Assembly: GCA_027563935.2 (NCBI GenBank)
Contig: CM050454.1
Span: 26,843,501 to 26,907,500 of the forward strand
From: Costus lasius
Lineage: Eukaryota > Streptophyta > Magnoliopsida > Zingiberales > Costaceae
DNA length: 64,000 bases
Direction of reading: 5' to 3'
Numbering within the stretch: position 1 is the first letter of the stretch; each line of letters opens with the position of its first letter. A program made the translations under genes and the position numbers. Below the pieces are notes generated by a model that was given only the letters and a program-made list of their open reading frames with translations, ran no database searches and had not been told where the DNA came from. Of the stretch, positions 10,557-21,938 are shown one piece after another.

Positions 10557-13500
10557 CCTAAGCATAAGGACTACAAGAAGGGCAGGTATAAGCCTTACTC
10601 TCACAAGGCACCGCAGCAGTCCAGGGATGCACCGCAGCAATCCAGGGATGCAAGGAACGGTAACACAGAGGATCGGATTTGTCATCATTGTGGGCTCAAA
10701 GGACATCTGATGAGGGATTGTTATAAGAAGAATGGTGTATGCTTCAGGTGTAAGAAACCTGGGCACATGATCAAAGACTGCAAAGAGCCTGAGATGCAGC
10801 AGAGAGGCACAGATAAGCCTACAGTCCAGACTCGAGTTTATGCCGTGGCTGAGAAGGATACACGGGCTTCCCGATCCGTCGTGGAAGGTACTTTATTTGT
10901 ATTCGATCAGTTAGCTCGCATCTTATTTGACCCTGGTGCAAATTTATCTTTTGTATCTATTAGATTTGCTGCATGTTTACCTGTATTACCCAAGGTGCTG
11001 GATTATGTTGTGTCTGTAAGTACTCCCTTAGGAAAATCATCATCTACAGACACTGTTTGTGCCGATTGTGTAGTGCATGTAGAGGGTTATGAGTTTCTTG
11101 TAGATCTAATCCTTTTAGACATGCAAGACTATGATGTCATCCTAGGTATGGATTGGTTATCCTCACATCATGCCACTGTGGATTGCTTTGAGAAAGTAAT
11201 CACCTTGAATCTACTAGATGGGAATCGGCTTTTTGTGAGAGGTCTAGTGTCAGACCAAGGACCACATGTGATATCTTTCCTGCAGGCCAGAAAGTTACTT
11301 GCTAGTGGGTGTAAGGGTTACCTAGCACATGTTAAGGTGCAGGATGATTCTACTCCTGATTTGACTCAGATGGCGGTGGTGCAATAGTTTCCTGATGTGT
11401 TCTCTGAGGAATTTTCAGGCTTGCCACCAATACGAGAGGTAGAGTTTGGCATTGAGTTGGTGCCAGGTACTGCACCTATCTCCAGAGCTCCTTACCGCAT
11501 GGCTACCTCAGAGTTGGCCGAACTTAAGAAGCAACTGGAGGAATTGCTGGAGAAAGGTTACATCCGGCCTAGTGCTTCTCCCTGGGGAGCACTAGTGCTG
11601 TTCGTAAAGAAGAAGGATGGAACCCTGAGGATGTGTATAGACTACAGGCAACTGAATCAAGTGACTATCAAGAATAGGTATCCTCTCCCCAGAATTGATG
11701 ATCTATTTGATCAATTACAGGGAGCTACAGTGTTCTCTAAGATTGATCTGAGATCAGGGTATTATCAGCTTAGGGTCAAGGATGAGGATATATTTAAGAC
11801 TGCTTTCAGGACCAGGTATGGGCATTTTGAATTTCTAGTTATGCCTTTTGGACTGACGAATGCACCTGCTGTCTTCATGGATTTGATGAACAGGGTATTT
11901 CATGAATTGCTCGATTCTTGTGTGGTAGTCTTCATAGATGATATCTTGGTGTACTCTCGGACTACTTCGGATCATGTCAGTGACTTGCGCAGAGTGCTGG
12001 AGATCCTAAGGAAAAACCGATTATATGCCAAGGCCAGTAAGTGTGAGTTTTGGCTAGAAAAGATCAGTTTCCTTGGGCATGTGATTTCTGGTCAGGGGGT
12101 GTCTGTGGATCCAGTTAAAGTGCAAGCCATCCTTAATTGGGGAAGACCGACTAGTGCTACTGAGATCAGAAGTTTCCTGGGTCTAGCAGGTTACTACCGG
12201 AGGTTTGTTGAGGGATTCTCCAAACTGGCGGGTCCTTTAACTAAATTGACCAGAAAGGAGGCCAAGTTTAATTGGGATGACAAGTGTGAAGAGAGCTTTC
12301 AGGAGCTGAAGAGAAGGTTGACTAGTACACCGATCCTCATTATTCCTAGTGATGGGGAAAGGTTTACTGTCTATACGGATGCTTCAGGCAAGGGGTTGGG
12401 TTGTGTCTTGATGCAGAAGGGTTCTGTGGTAGCTTATGCTTCGCGGCAACTGAAGGAGTATGAGTCAAACTACCCTACTCATGACCTAGAGTTGGCGGCC
12501 GTAGTCTTTGCTCTGAAGATATGGCGTCACTATTTGTTGGGTCAGGAGTTTGATCTGTTCACTGACCACCAGAGTCTCAAGTACATCTTCACTCAGAAGG
12601 AGTTGAACATGAGACAGAGAAGATGGATGGAGTTGATCAAAGACTATGACTTCACTATTCAGTATCAGGCTGGAAAAGCCAATGTAGTGGTTGATGCACT
12701 GAGTAGACATCCAGTTACTTCAGTAGCGGCACTGCGGGTTAGTGAGTGGCAGTTACTGCAGGAGTTCAGAGATCTCAGGATCAGTGTTTCTCCTAGAGTT
12801 CAGTCGGGTTATGTGGCTTTCCTCAGAGTACAGTCTGCTTTGTTGCAGAAGATCAGAGATCAGCAGTCTGTGGATCCGAGATTAGCTCAAATCAGGGATA
12901 GTTTGGTTGCGGGTGAAGTTCAGGATTTTAGCTTGTCTGATGAAGGTGTTCTCCGGTTCCGTGGAAGGGTGTGTGTCCCTGAGGAACCGAGCTTGAGGAA
13001 AGAAATACTGGAGGATAGCCATAACTCCAAATATTCTCTACACCCTGGTGTGACTAAGATGTATCAGGATCTCAAGAAGAGTTTTTGGTGGCTGGGTATG
13101 AGGAAAGAGGTAATCGATTTTGTCTCTAGGTGTTTAACCTGTCAGACTGTAAAGGCTGAACACCAGAAGCCTGGTGGTTTGTTGCAGCCCCTTCCTGTTC
13201 CTGAGTGGAAGTGGGAATGCATTAGTATGGACTTTGTATGTGGTTTGCCCAGAACCAGATTGGGACATGATGCTATTTGGGTGATTGTTGATAGACTCAC
13301 TAAATCAGGCCACTTTCTCCCGATCAAGATGACTTATCCTTTAGAGAGACTGGCTAGGTTGTACATTGATGAGATAGTCAGACTGCATGGAGTGCCTGTT
13401 GATATTGTGTCTGATAGGGACTCTCGGTTTCTGTCCAGGTTTTGGAAGAGCTTACAGGAGGGTTTGGGTACTAAGTTGAGTTTTAGTACAGCATACCATC

Positions 13501-14285
13501 CTCAGTCTGATGGCCAGACGGAGCGTACTATCCAGACTCTAGAAGACCTGTTGAGAGCTTATGTGGTTGATTGGAGTTCTGAGTGGAACCGGGATCTATC
13601 TTTGATAGAGTTCACCTATAATAATAGCTTCCACTCTAGTATTCAGATGGCTCCTTATGAGGCTTTGTATGGGAGAAGGTGTAGGACTCCCTTGTGTTGG
13701 GAGGAAACTGGTGATAGATTGATTTTGAGATCTGATGCAGTACAGGAGACTACTGATAAGGTCAGAGAGATTCAGGATAAACTGAAGATTTCTCGGGACA
13801 GACAGAAGAGTTATGCTGATGACCGTCGTCGACCCCTAGAGTTTATGGTAGGTGATCATGTTTTCTTAAAGGTGTCACCTACTAAGGGTGTTATGCGGTT
13901 TGGCAAGAAAGGAAAGCTGAGCCTGAGATTTGTAGGCCCTTTTGACATTATTGAGAGAATTGGTCCAGTGGCTTACAGGTTAGCTTTACCTCCTGCTTTG
14001 GAGCATGTGCATAATGTATTCCATGTTTCTGCCTTGAGGAAATATCATCCTGATCCATCTCATGTATTGGAATTGGAACCTCTTCAGATTCAGAGTGATT
14101 TGACCTTTGAGGAAAGACCTCTCCGGATTGTGGATAGAAAGGATAAAGTTATGAGGAACAAGTCTATACCTTTGGTAAAGGTTATCTGGGGAAATCAGTC
14201 GGTTGAGGAGGCAACCTGGGAGACTGAGGCTGATATGAGGAGGCTGTATGCTTATCTTTTTGATGATATGAATGTTGAGCTTTAG
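10557..14285 (+). pseudogene. pol: A2 linker, zinc knuckles and Pol, one internal stop
   Basis: One frame from 10557 to the stop at 14285. It has a Gln-rich linker with a repeated QQSRDA motif, knuckles CHHCGLKGHLMRDC and [14 protein letters not shown], and a retropepsin with FDPGA followed by the 19 residues missing in A1. A TAG stop at 11385-11387 (A1 has Glu) lies between protease and RT. Then come RT (FIDD), RNase H, integrase (LHPG, CLTC, SDRDSRF, DGQTER) and a chromodomain-like tail. Apart from the stop the frame is open for 962 codons from 11397. One RNase H-region residue differs from A1 (VVDALSRH versus VADALSRH). It cannot make full Pol without suppression of the stop. Confidence 0.88.
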
Positions 14286-14301
14286 AGGACTAAAGCTTTA
14301 T

Positions 14302-14314
14302 AAGGAGGGAGGGA
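14302..14314 (+). other. Polypurine tract of A2
   Basis: AAGGAGGGAGGGA directly before the LTR start TGTAAG at 14315; identical to the A1 tract. Confidence 0.9.
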
Positions 14315-16903
14315 TGTAAGATCCAAGAATTTTAATTCCATGTAATTACAATTCTTGATTTAAATAAAATCATTGACTGTGATATTTTATTCTTGATTTA
14401 AATAAAATCATTGGCTGTGATATTTTTCCTATGTTTTGTTTTTGTAAACTCTAGGATGGGGGAGAGTTTTAGCTCTAAAACCTTTAGGGGTTATTTATAA
14501 TTTAGTGGCAAAGGGTTAGTGGATATTAATTTAAGTTTTAATGGATTTTGACTCTAGTAATTAATTAATTAGAGCTTATTGGATGTTAATTAAATCCTTA
14601 TTGGATTTTCGCTTAAGTGGATAATTAATTATGGGTTATTGGGTTTACACTTAAATTAGATGGATTTAGGGTTTAAAATTTGAATTAGTGGATTAATTCA
14701 TAAACCCTATACCTTAATTAGAAATCGAAAATTTTAAGTAAAAGGTAAAACCTTAGGGGCGGCGGTTTGGAGGCTTGGACGAACCTTGGCGATTCTTTGA
14801 AGGCTTGGATGAACTTTGGCGATTCCTTGGAGGCTTGGACGAAATTCTTCTTCTTCCTTCTTCCCTTGGCCGGCGTTCCTTGGTGCTTGGTGGCATTTTC
14901 TCTTCCTTTGGTGGCGTCTACCTAAGAACTTTGGTGGAACATTAAGACCCTTAGACGAGTTTTGGTGGAGAGAATTTCTTCTTGGTGTTCACGGTTCAAG
15001 ATAAGAGGTGAGTGGGGTGTCTTATTTGAATTATATCCACTTGGTTGTGCTAGATGAAAGATTTGATTTCTTGGACATTTTACCCTGTTAAAAACCGAAA
15101 TCTTGCAACATGAATTTTACGATATTTCTTGTATGGAATTTAGGTAGTTTTAAGTCAGTGATTCTTGAGCATGAAATTCTTGTTAACTAAGGTTAAAATT
15201 TAAGTAGATAATATGTTGTAGAAACCGTGGGTTACATATGTGAATTAGATGGTAAGAATACAAATTTTAATCCTATGTTGATTTTATGGATGCCCTGATA
15301 AATACTAATAATGTTATAGGACCCATGATTATTTCTCTATGTGCAGCATGTTATATATTTATGGCCATGTATCCTTGTTTGAGAAACTTGGGTGATAACT
15401 TAGCAAGGTTAAACCGAACTGATCAGCATGAAACCTAAGGACTCTACAATACATTATGTGATTATGTGGTTTCGAATGTTATGTGATGTGATTGGACGGA
15501 TAGGACTAAGGCTAAGTGTAACTGTGTACTCAAGGGGATAGTCTATATGTGATATGTTAGGGCTTAGAGATTTCAGCCTGTGTATTGTGATATGTGAGGG
15601 TTGATGTTTCAGCCTGCCTGTTGTGATTATCGTGATGAAGATGACTATCCTAGAGTCTGGTTGACACTTAGGAGTCCACTTTTGTGAAATAAGATATAAG
15701 GTGTGTCTAGTGGTTGTTTAGTAAAGAACCCTTTGGGAGAACGAGTGATTGATGCAAAGTGCCATGTCTTGGTCGGACAGGGGCCACCTCTTGATTTCAT
15801 CACTCTTAGACTTTTAGATTTTTGTGTTATGGGGTGGTGTAGATCAAGGTATCACATCTTGACCGGATGGGGATCACCTCTTGAGTCTACACACTGTCCA
15901 TGTTTGTGTTGCATGTGATTTGCAGGCTTCTCCCAGTGCTTAGGCCAGAGCCGGGTTGGACCCTAGGGGTCACTCTTGATTTATGCTGAACAACTAAGTG
16001 GTTGGTGTGTTTAGTTGGTTTAGAGTATGGCTCTAGAACTTTGGTTACTCTGGGGTGACATTTGTGTGATGTCTGTACATTTAATTGTTTATATGAGTTC
16101 TGTCCTTTGTTTTCTGTTCTTTGTTTTCTGTTCCTTGTTTTAGTTATATGTTGACATAATGTTCTGCTAAAGATTTTTAAAAAAAACAATCTGCATGTAT
16201 CTTTGAGTGTATGTTATGGATGGTCGATTGAGACTATCCACTCACTGGGCTGTGTAGCTCACCCCTAATTATTTTCAGGTGTAGAGCAGGGGCGCATTGC
16301 CTGAGTTAGCGTATGTTATGGATATTGTGATTTTCTCTACAACTATCCTGGTGCGATGTATAAGATTTTTGTGTTTAGTTAACTGGGGCCGGTTATGGCT
16401 AAACTTTGTGAACCAGTGTTGCCGGTTGTGGCAGTTTTGAGATTTTGATTTTTGTGTCACCGAGGGCTTTGGCCTGTTTTCGGTGTTTGGATCATTGATG
16501 TTAGTTCCATGAGTTTATAAAATCGATATTGTGGCTTTGCTTCGAATTTCGAGTTAATTCGTATTTTACGATCAGATTTGATATAATTGTGAACTTGCAT
16601 ATGTCTAGTGCAAGTATTGCCTGGTGGCAGGTACCCTTACGTGATTTATGAATTTTACGGATTTTATGTGGTTTTGATATAACTGTTGACTTGCATATGT
16701 CTAGTGCAAGTATTGCGTGGTGGCAGGTACATTTGTGAATTTGTGTTTTTTTGGAAATTCAATGTGTGGATTCTTGAAAAATTTTCAGATCGACTTTTCC
16801 TGAACTTGGTTTTACTTAGCATGTGCATCGATCCTGTGTGATAACATCCTGTTCCTTTGTGACTTGTGTTGCTTGTTTGGGGTTAAGATAACGGGATGTG
16901 ACA
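14315..16903 (+). repeat. 3' LTR of A2 (2589 bp)
   Basis: Starts TGTAAGATCC and ends GATGTGACA, matching the A1 LTR ends (TGTAAG...GTTACA). It keeps the two hairpin units with TTGCATATGTCTAGTGCAAG near 16599-16720. Of the 80-bp GGCCACCTCTTGA repeat it has about two copies (15755-15885) against three in A1. A GCTACACAGCCCAGTGAGTGG block (reverse complement at 16235-16262) is shared with A1. No gene is seen. Confidence 0.92.
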
Positions 16904-18300
16904 GCTATGGACTTGAAGATGGAGACTCTCGGCCTTGTGTTGATGAATGGAGGGCGAGGAGAAGGAGAGGGGAGGCTCAGCTCTTGAAGGAATAAGGGGG
17001 AAGATGAGGGGGTTTGGGCGACACAAGCACCCGAAGGAGAAGAGGTGGGCGACACAAGCACCCAAGGCGACACAAGCACCCTTTCTTTGGCTAGGAAACT
17101 AGTCAACAATATATTTCAACAATGCTATGCACATGATGCGATGGGGATACATTTATAGGCAGCTTAGGGATGAGGATAAGGTGAGGGCAAGGTGGTCATT
17201 GGCCCCTTGCGCCCCTTACATTCTTGGAGACAATTCGAAAATGGAGAAAGGCATTAAGTGGGCTGATTCTTGTTGCCTTCTTTGGATGGCTGAATTGGCA
17301 AGTCTTTGAATTCGAAATTGGCTATCTTCCTTGAAGGTGTTGGCGCATATGAGATGGAGTTTGAAATTTGAAATCCTTCCTTGTTGTCTTGGGCGGCAAT
17401 GAGGAGAAGGAAAGAAGCCTTCCCCTAATTGTGGATCTTGATGGCGCAATTCCTCTAATTGTGGATCTAGATGGGCGCCTCCTTGATTGGTGGATCTAGA
17501 TGGGCGCCTCCTCAAATTGTGAATCTAGATAAAACTTCTTGGTGGCACAATTGATTCCATGAGGTGGCCTCTCTTCAATTGGAAGGGAATGATTGAAGTG
17601 GAGCTTGATGTTGAGTTGAGTTGGAAGTCTCTCTTTGAACTACTTTGAAGTGAACCTTCCAAAATGGGAGCTAGCTTCTTGTAGTGTGGTGAGCTATCTG
17701 ATTTGTATCCCTTGAGCTGAATATTAATGTATCCAACTACATGCACTAACCTACCATGATATTACAATGCACAACCTACCAACAACATTTATAAAAATAA
17801 ACTACATGATAAACTTTGGGGTGGAACTAACCTATCATGCCATGCAATGCAAATAAGGAAAGTACTAAAAAGGAAAGTGGACTCTAAGTGAAGCCATACC
17901 TGATGGGCTTCCTCTGAGCCCTAGTGGATCTTCTAAGAACTGTGTTAGGCCCTCCATCATTGGATGGTGGCGCAACAAGCATCAAAGGAAGAGGCGCAAG
18001 CTTGCTTAGTGGCACAAGTTAGGCATGGCCGAGCCCTTGGGTTTGAGAGCTAGCTAACTTGGCTTCTTGCATTGTGGCGCATCCTCATTGGAGGAAGACC
18101 ATGGCATTGGCCGAACCCTTGGGGTCTACCCTTAAGGTTTGAGAGCTAAACCATGTGAGAAGGACCTTGGAGCCAACCTTGAAGACCAAGATAGAGGGCG
18201 GCTAGGATAGGTCTAATTTAGGGGCTTGAGTCCTATGTCAAGAGTTGAACCTCCTTTTGGCATGGGTTGGTTCAATGTCTTGAAAGGGCTTTGATCACAT
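16904..18300 (-). repeat. Family-D gypsy LTR fragment (minus), host of A2
   Basis: Its reverse complement matches the 5' LTR of element D in several blocks: GGTGCTTGTGTCGCC near 17040 against 51990; repeated ATCTAGATCCAC blocks near 17450-17530 against 42505-42550; and an AGGAGGAAGCCCA-type block near 17900 against 42097. A2 abuts it exactly at its LTR end, so A2 inserted here. The right border is soft. Three copies of a GTGGATCTAGATGGGCGCC unit sit at 17450-17530. The short frames here are not conserved in the D copy. The other half of this LTR would be left of the window. Confidence 0.7.
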
Positions 18301-18949
18301 CATCCTTTTATTGCTTTCCTTATCTGCTAAAAGCATGCTTGTAATGTTTTATCGTTATGTTATCACTATAGGATTGCATGCCTGTATTGTTAGATATAAG
18401 ATAAAACTGATGAGACCTTAAAAACCCTCATAATAAAATATCAAGTCTAGTAGCCTTCTAACGCGTAGCCCTCACTAAGCTATCGATCAGTGGAGTTGTG
18501 AACTAGTTCCCACCCTCGTGGAACACATCCACTTATCTTTAGAAAGTGTATGGTGACAATGGTTTCCCCAGTCTAGTTTTAACCCGGGTGTGCCTTCACA
18601 AGGAAACTCGTTGGCCCTGGGCATAACGGTTAGGAATGGACTTGACTGGAAGTTCACATGTGCTGGGCACATGATGAAAGTCTAGAGGCATCGTTGAGAG
18701 GTTAGGGTTTCATGTTGTATCCAGCCCTCGCTAGACATGAAATGCCCATACTATCTAAACAAGGGGAGTTGCTTGGAGCAACCGGCCGGCGCGCCCACCT
18801 TAGGAAACATGGGTTACTTTGTGCATCTCATCCCACCCTCGTGGGACGCAAAGACTCATGTGAAATAAGGATCCCATCTCACTAGGAAGTCTTAAACTTC
18901 CCGATTGACTTTGTGGGTTGTCAAGTCTTAAACTCCGCCCATTCGGTGT
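18301..18949. other. Unclassified intergenic stretch
   Basis: I recognise no gene or element here. CCCACCCTCGTGG occurs twice (18511 and 18831), suggesting an internal duplication of the kind found in LTRs. It contains CTCATAATAAAATATCAAGTC-like AT-rich sequence and a CCGGCCGGCGCGCC palindrome (18781-18794). It ends where the family-B gag similarity begins on the minus strand. Confidence 0.4.
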
Positions 18950-19693
18950 CTGGGGAAGTGCTTGCTGCGTGTTATGGCGCTCTACGTTTTCCCAATGTAA
19001 ACGTGCATGCCCCTCATGCAACGTGCACACGTACCTAACGCGTGAGTGTTGTGGCCAATCGCTAAGGTCAAAATACGCGTCAACAAACGCGGCCCAATCT
19101 AGGAACTGTGTGGGATTGAGGCCACCCGCGAAGGGTGTGGGGGTGTTTCGAATGAAGCGACGGAAATCATCATCCGCCCGGGGACGCTCAACATGGGTGT
19201 GGGCTAGTGTTTGAGGTGCGGCCCAAGCATGGCCAAAGCGACCTTTGGGTTGGGGCCCTTGTGCGGCCCATACGTCGTCCTCATCAAGTGGGTCATCACC
19301 ATGACCTGGGGCCCCATGGGCCTTGTAAGGCCGTGGGCGACCCCACTCGTCCTCGTGGACACGCCGCCGGGTGTGTGCGGCCAACGGAGGCAACTCTCTA
19401 GTGGGGGCTAGGTTTGCGGACACCGGAGGGTTAACCGAGTTCGGGCATCTATGCTCCGTGGACCCAAGGTGATCAGTGAGGGTCTGGATCCTAGCTAGAA
19501 TCTGCTAGATGATGGCATCCTGGCTCGACTTGTGGGCGTCCACTCGGGCAGACAGCGCCTCAAGTTTCGCATCAATTCACGCCTTAAGTGCAGCCATAGA
19601 CTCTAAGCGGGTACTAGACCCTTCTGACGGCTGGACCGATTCTTGTTTTTGGGGATGGTTTCCGGGGGTTGGGAAGACAAGAGTTGTAACCAT
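18950..19693 (-). pseudogene. gag: Family-B gag, two stops, C-terminus missing
   Basis: An ATG at 19693 opens a frame with a helical, probably coiled-coil N-terminus (MAALKA, IDAKLEALSARVDAH, QILARIQTL). It is broken by TGA at 19577-19579 and TAG at 19505-19507. The frame is then open through a basic/acidic linker into a gypsy Gag core (TPFAGGLNPTQFLDW, SRVRYVCTLHEGHARLHWENVE). Similarity ends near 18950; downstream residues are unrelated and no zinc knuckle remains. The core resembles that of element D Gag (PREFLDW, SKVRFTHCLLEG). Start chosen: first ATG after the PBS. Confidence 0.8.
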
Positions 19694-19824
19694 GTGGTCA
19701 CTATGCACAAACAAGGGAGGACTCAACAATGCACAAAAATGCTAAGGATGCAAAAACGATGCAGAAATATGCTATGCCTAAGGAGTTGGATCGTGCGAAT
19801 GATAAGAAGCGAACGCGCAACTCC

Positions 19825-19835
19825 CTCTGATACAA
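19825..19835 (-). other. Primer-binding site of family B (tRNA-iMet, one mismatch)
   Basis: Minus-strand TTGTATCAGAG against the usual TGGTATCAGAG, three bases from the LTR end at 19839. Confidence 0.75.
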
Positions 19836-20662
19836 GAATGATGAAGCTACTAATGAGTGGGAGGGTCCTTAGTGCTGTACTATAGGGTGTTACACGATGC
19901 ACACGAAAACGAGAGAGGGTCGTGAGACGAGGGAAGTGAAAACGCGTTAGAAATGCAGGGAAACACGAGGAAAGCGCGATGAAAATAGTGCAGAGCTCAA
20001 TCAGGGCAGCACGAATGTGAGAAGAACTTAACGGCAGGCACCCAACTACAAAACGCAATGGAATTACCTGATAGTAATTTAGCAAGCTCACTCAGCACTT
20101 TAAGCTCAGCATGATCGGAGGGCAGCGGTGGCGCAGGATTCAGCTTGCGTGCTTATGTAACTGAAAACACACCAAAGAAACAAGAGAACCAGCCTCGCCT
20201 CCGACGAATGGATACCCATGGGTGAAGGGATCAAAACCACAGCGGAAATATACTCAATGAAGTGGAAAAACCAGGCAAACTTGACCCTCCGGTGGGGTGG
20301 GATTTACTTCTTTGAAAGCAGGGAAAGGGGAGAAACTTGGAATCGAGGGGGCACCCTCGACCCGTACAAACTCCGAAGATGAAGCACCGACTTCGACTTC
20401 TACGCGCTGGAGGCTCCCAACTCACCAGGAGGTCTCTACTCACTAAGAGAACTAAGGAAGAGGCTACCCCATCTTCCTCTTTTGTAGAACAAGAGGGGAG
20501 GGAACAAGACAAAACTACTAAAGACAACACACTGTAACAAATAACTACTCTTGCAGGCCACTAAATTGGTTAATCTGCAGCTACAAGACAAGGAAAAACA
20601 AACTCCTACCTAATATTCCCTAAAGTTGATCGCATAGTCCATTGCCTTTTGTACGGAGGCAG

Positions 20663-21590
20663 TTATACACGCTCGGAGCACACAGCGACAAAGAAGCAGA
20701 ATTTGGATGTCATGGGCTGAGTTACTACTAAAGTGGCGCACTCTTGGGGCGTATTACTGAGGTGGTTGCGTGGCCTGTTAGTGGTTGGGCCGTCCGGCAG
20801 GTGAGTCATGATGTTTTTGGGCTGAAGAACTTTGGTATGGATGGCTAACAGACTCACAACTCCCACAAAGCGATTCGGTGGTTGAGAGGTGCATTGGGAC
20901 CGCCATAATGTCATCCTGTAGGGCAGCTTTGGATCATCATGAGGTGGAGCAACATGGTTGGGAGGGTGACGTACGTCAAAACGGGGTCATCGGGGCTCCT
21001 TCAGGTCTTCAGGGGCGAAGACGGCCTGGCCATGTTGGTGAACAAGGCCGTGTTTGGGTTCACCAGAATCCATAGAAGAGAACACGGCTTGCCCATGCTC
21101 GGAGGCGCGCCTGTGTTTGGGTTCGCCAGAATTCACAGAAGGGAACACGGCTTGCCTGTGCTCGGAGGCACGCCCATGTTTGGAGTCACCAAAATCCATA
21201 GAAGAGAACACGACTTGCCCGTGCTCGGAGGCACGCCAGTGTTTGGAGCAGCCAGGATCTGCCAAGGCGAACATAGCCTGCCCATGTTCAGACACACGGT
21301 CATGTTCTCGGTCACATCCGAAATCACCGTCGTTACTGTTTTCCACCAAGACGAACACTGCCTTCCTGTGTTCAGAAGCACGCCCGTGTTCAGGGCCTCC
21401 AGAATTTACAGAATAGAACATGGCCTGCCTGTGTTCGAAAGCACGCTCGTGCTCAGGGCTACGCTATCTTGACGAGCCAAACACGCCCGTGTCTGCATGC
21501 ATGGCCTGCCTGTGTCGGTCTCGCAGGGACATTTTCTCTTGCTCTTTTGAGTCCGGATCTTCTTCCTTTTCTGTGCTAGCTCCTCCTGCA
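20663..21590 (-). pseudogene. LTR-borne ORF of family B, repeat peptide plus conserved tail
   Basis: One minus-strand frame runs from the LTR start (N-A-G-G) to TAA at 20663-20665, broken by stops at 21464-21466 and 20987-20989. It encodes a charged N-terminus (EKEEDPDSKEQEK), about eight 20-residue repeats (consensus near GEPKHGRASEHGQAVFSS), then a 107-residue tail from PRFDV to VAVCSERV. The tail aligns without a gap to the tail of the plus copy at 33105-33425, with 57 of 107 identical residues by my count (RFVG, SKFC, SERV). I recognise no known domain. It could be an element protein encoded in the LTR, or the end of an internal ORF in a rearranged internal-LTR-internal array. Confidence 0.6.
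20995..21500. repeat. 60-bp minisatellite, about eight units
   Basis: Units share CTTGCC(C/T)(G/A)TGCTCGGAGGC, then a GTGTTTGG half, then CCAGAATCCA(T/C)AGAAG. The unit length is a multiple of three without stops, so both strands are open (plus 20939-21472, minus 20987-21421). The minus frame is preferred because it alone runs on into the conserved tail. The middle units (about 21290-21350) are degenerate. Confidence 0.85.
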
Positions 21591-21938
21591 TTAGCAATGC
21601 TCGGGACAAATATGGCTGAATGGACTTGTATAGTAAGTCTTTGGTGCATATGGAAGAGGGGAAGAGGTTTATGGTAAAGTCTTGGAGACTTTCCTTACCT
21701 CTAACCCTAATTGCTCCCTCCATTAACCCTAGCCACCCCTATTTTTGTGACTTGCGCATATCCCTTTGTCTTGCCGCCCACTATTGCTAATATATACACA
21801 TATATGTGAGAGCAAGACAAGATACAACAACAATTGGCGTGAACAATTGAAGGGCAAGAGCAAGGTGTATTGGCGCAACTCCTCTTCCATCACATTGCCG
21901 CAAGTCTTGTTCTTTCTCCTCTTGGCGTAAGTGTGACT
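21591..21938 (+). repeat. Copia-type LTR fragment E, left part
   Basis: Continues at 31068 after the C1 insertion. It shares CTTGGAGACTTTCCTT (21679-21694) and the following TTGGCG-rich sequence with the reverse complement of the F LTR (55323-57251). The outer left end is lost at the junction with family B. A TATATATACACATATATG stretch (21790-21807) is TATA-like. Confidence 0.6.
21934..21938. other. Target-site duplication of C1, left copy (ACTTG)
   Basis: ACTTG directly before LTR start TG at 21939; the same five bases follow the right LTR at 31068-31072. This proves C1 inserted as a unit. Confidence 0.95.

Larger units (their letters stand above)
10005..16903 (+). mobile_element. Ty3/gypsy element A2, sibling of A1, 5' part cut off by A1
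   Basis: Plus-strand remnant running from mid-gag through pol to a polypurine tract and 3' LTR. Its 5' LTR, PBS and gag start must lie left of position 1, because A1 is inserted in its gag. Protein similarity to A1 is high throughout, but the LTRs have clearly diverged (2589 versus 2900 bp). The flank after the LTR, GCTAT at 16904-16908, is the presumed target duplication, its partner being outside the window. Confidence 0.92.
18950..21590 (-). mobile_element. Ty3/gypsy family-B element, 5' end only
   Basis: Reading leftward on the minus strand: LTR 21590-19839, three-base spacer, PBS 19835-19825, gag from 19693, lost at about 18950. The rest of the element (pol, 3' LTR) is absent. A second LTR of the same family lies on the plus strand at 32741-34279. 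The two share their first bases (CTAATGCAGGAG), an LTR-borne reading frame and the last part of the LTR. Confidence 0.78.
19839..21590 (-). repeat. 5' LTR of family B (minus), carrying an ORF and a 60-bp minisatellite
   Basis: The right half (20663-21590) holds a reading frame described separately. The left half (19839-20662) matches the plus-strand copy at 33423-34254 at nearly the same length (about 830 bp), including TTTTGTCTTGTTCCCT, TTAGTTCTCTT and GGTGAG blocks that look like the promoter/R region. The left end is CA-type beside the PBS. The right end is placed at TGCAGGAG (minus), shared with 32741. No PPT is visible before the inner half, which argues that the ORF part belongs to the LTR. 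Confidence 0.68.

Noticed and set aside
10143..10766. 207-codon minus frame over A2 gag
   Set aside because: Antisense shadow of gag; no similarity to a known protein and no support in A1.
16904..18949. A host gene between A2 and family B
   Set aside because: No frame longer than about 100 codons; most of the stretch matches the D LTR.
19207..19411. Plus-strand frames over family-B gag
   Set aside because: High-GC antisense shadows of the gag linker.
20939..21472. 177-codon plus-strand frame over the 60-bp minisatellite
   Set aside because: Open only because the unit is a stop-free multiple of three. The minus frame continues into the conserved tail and is the better coding choice.
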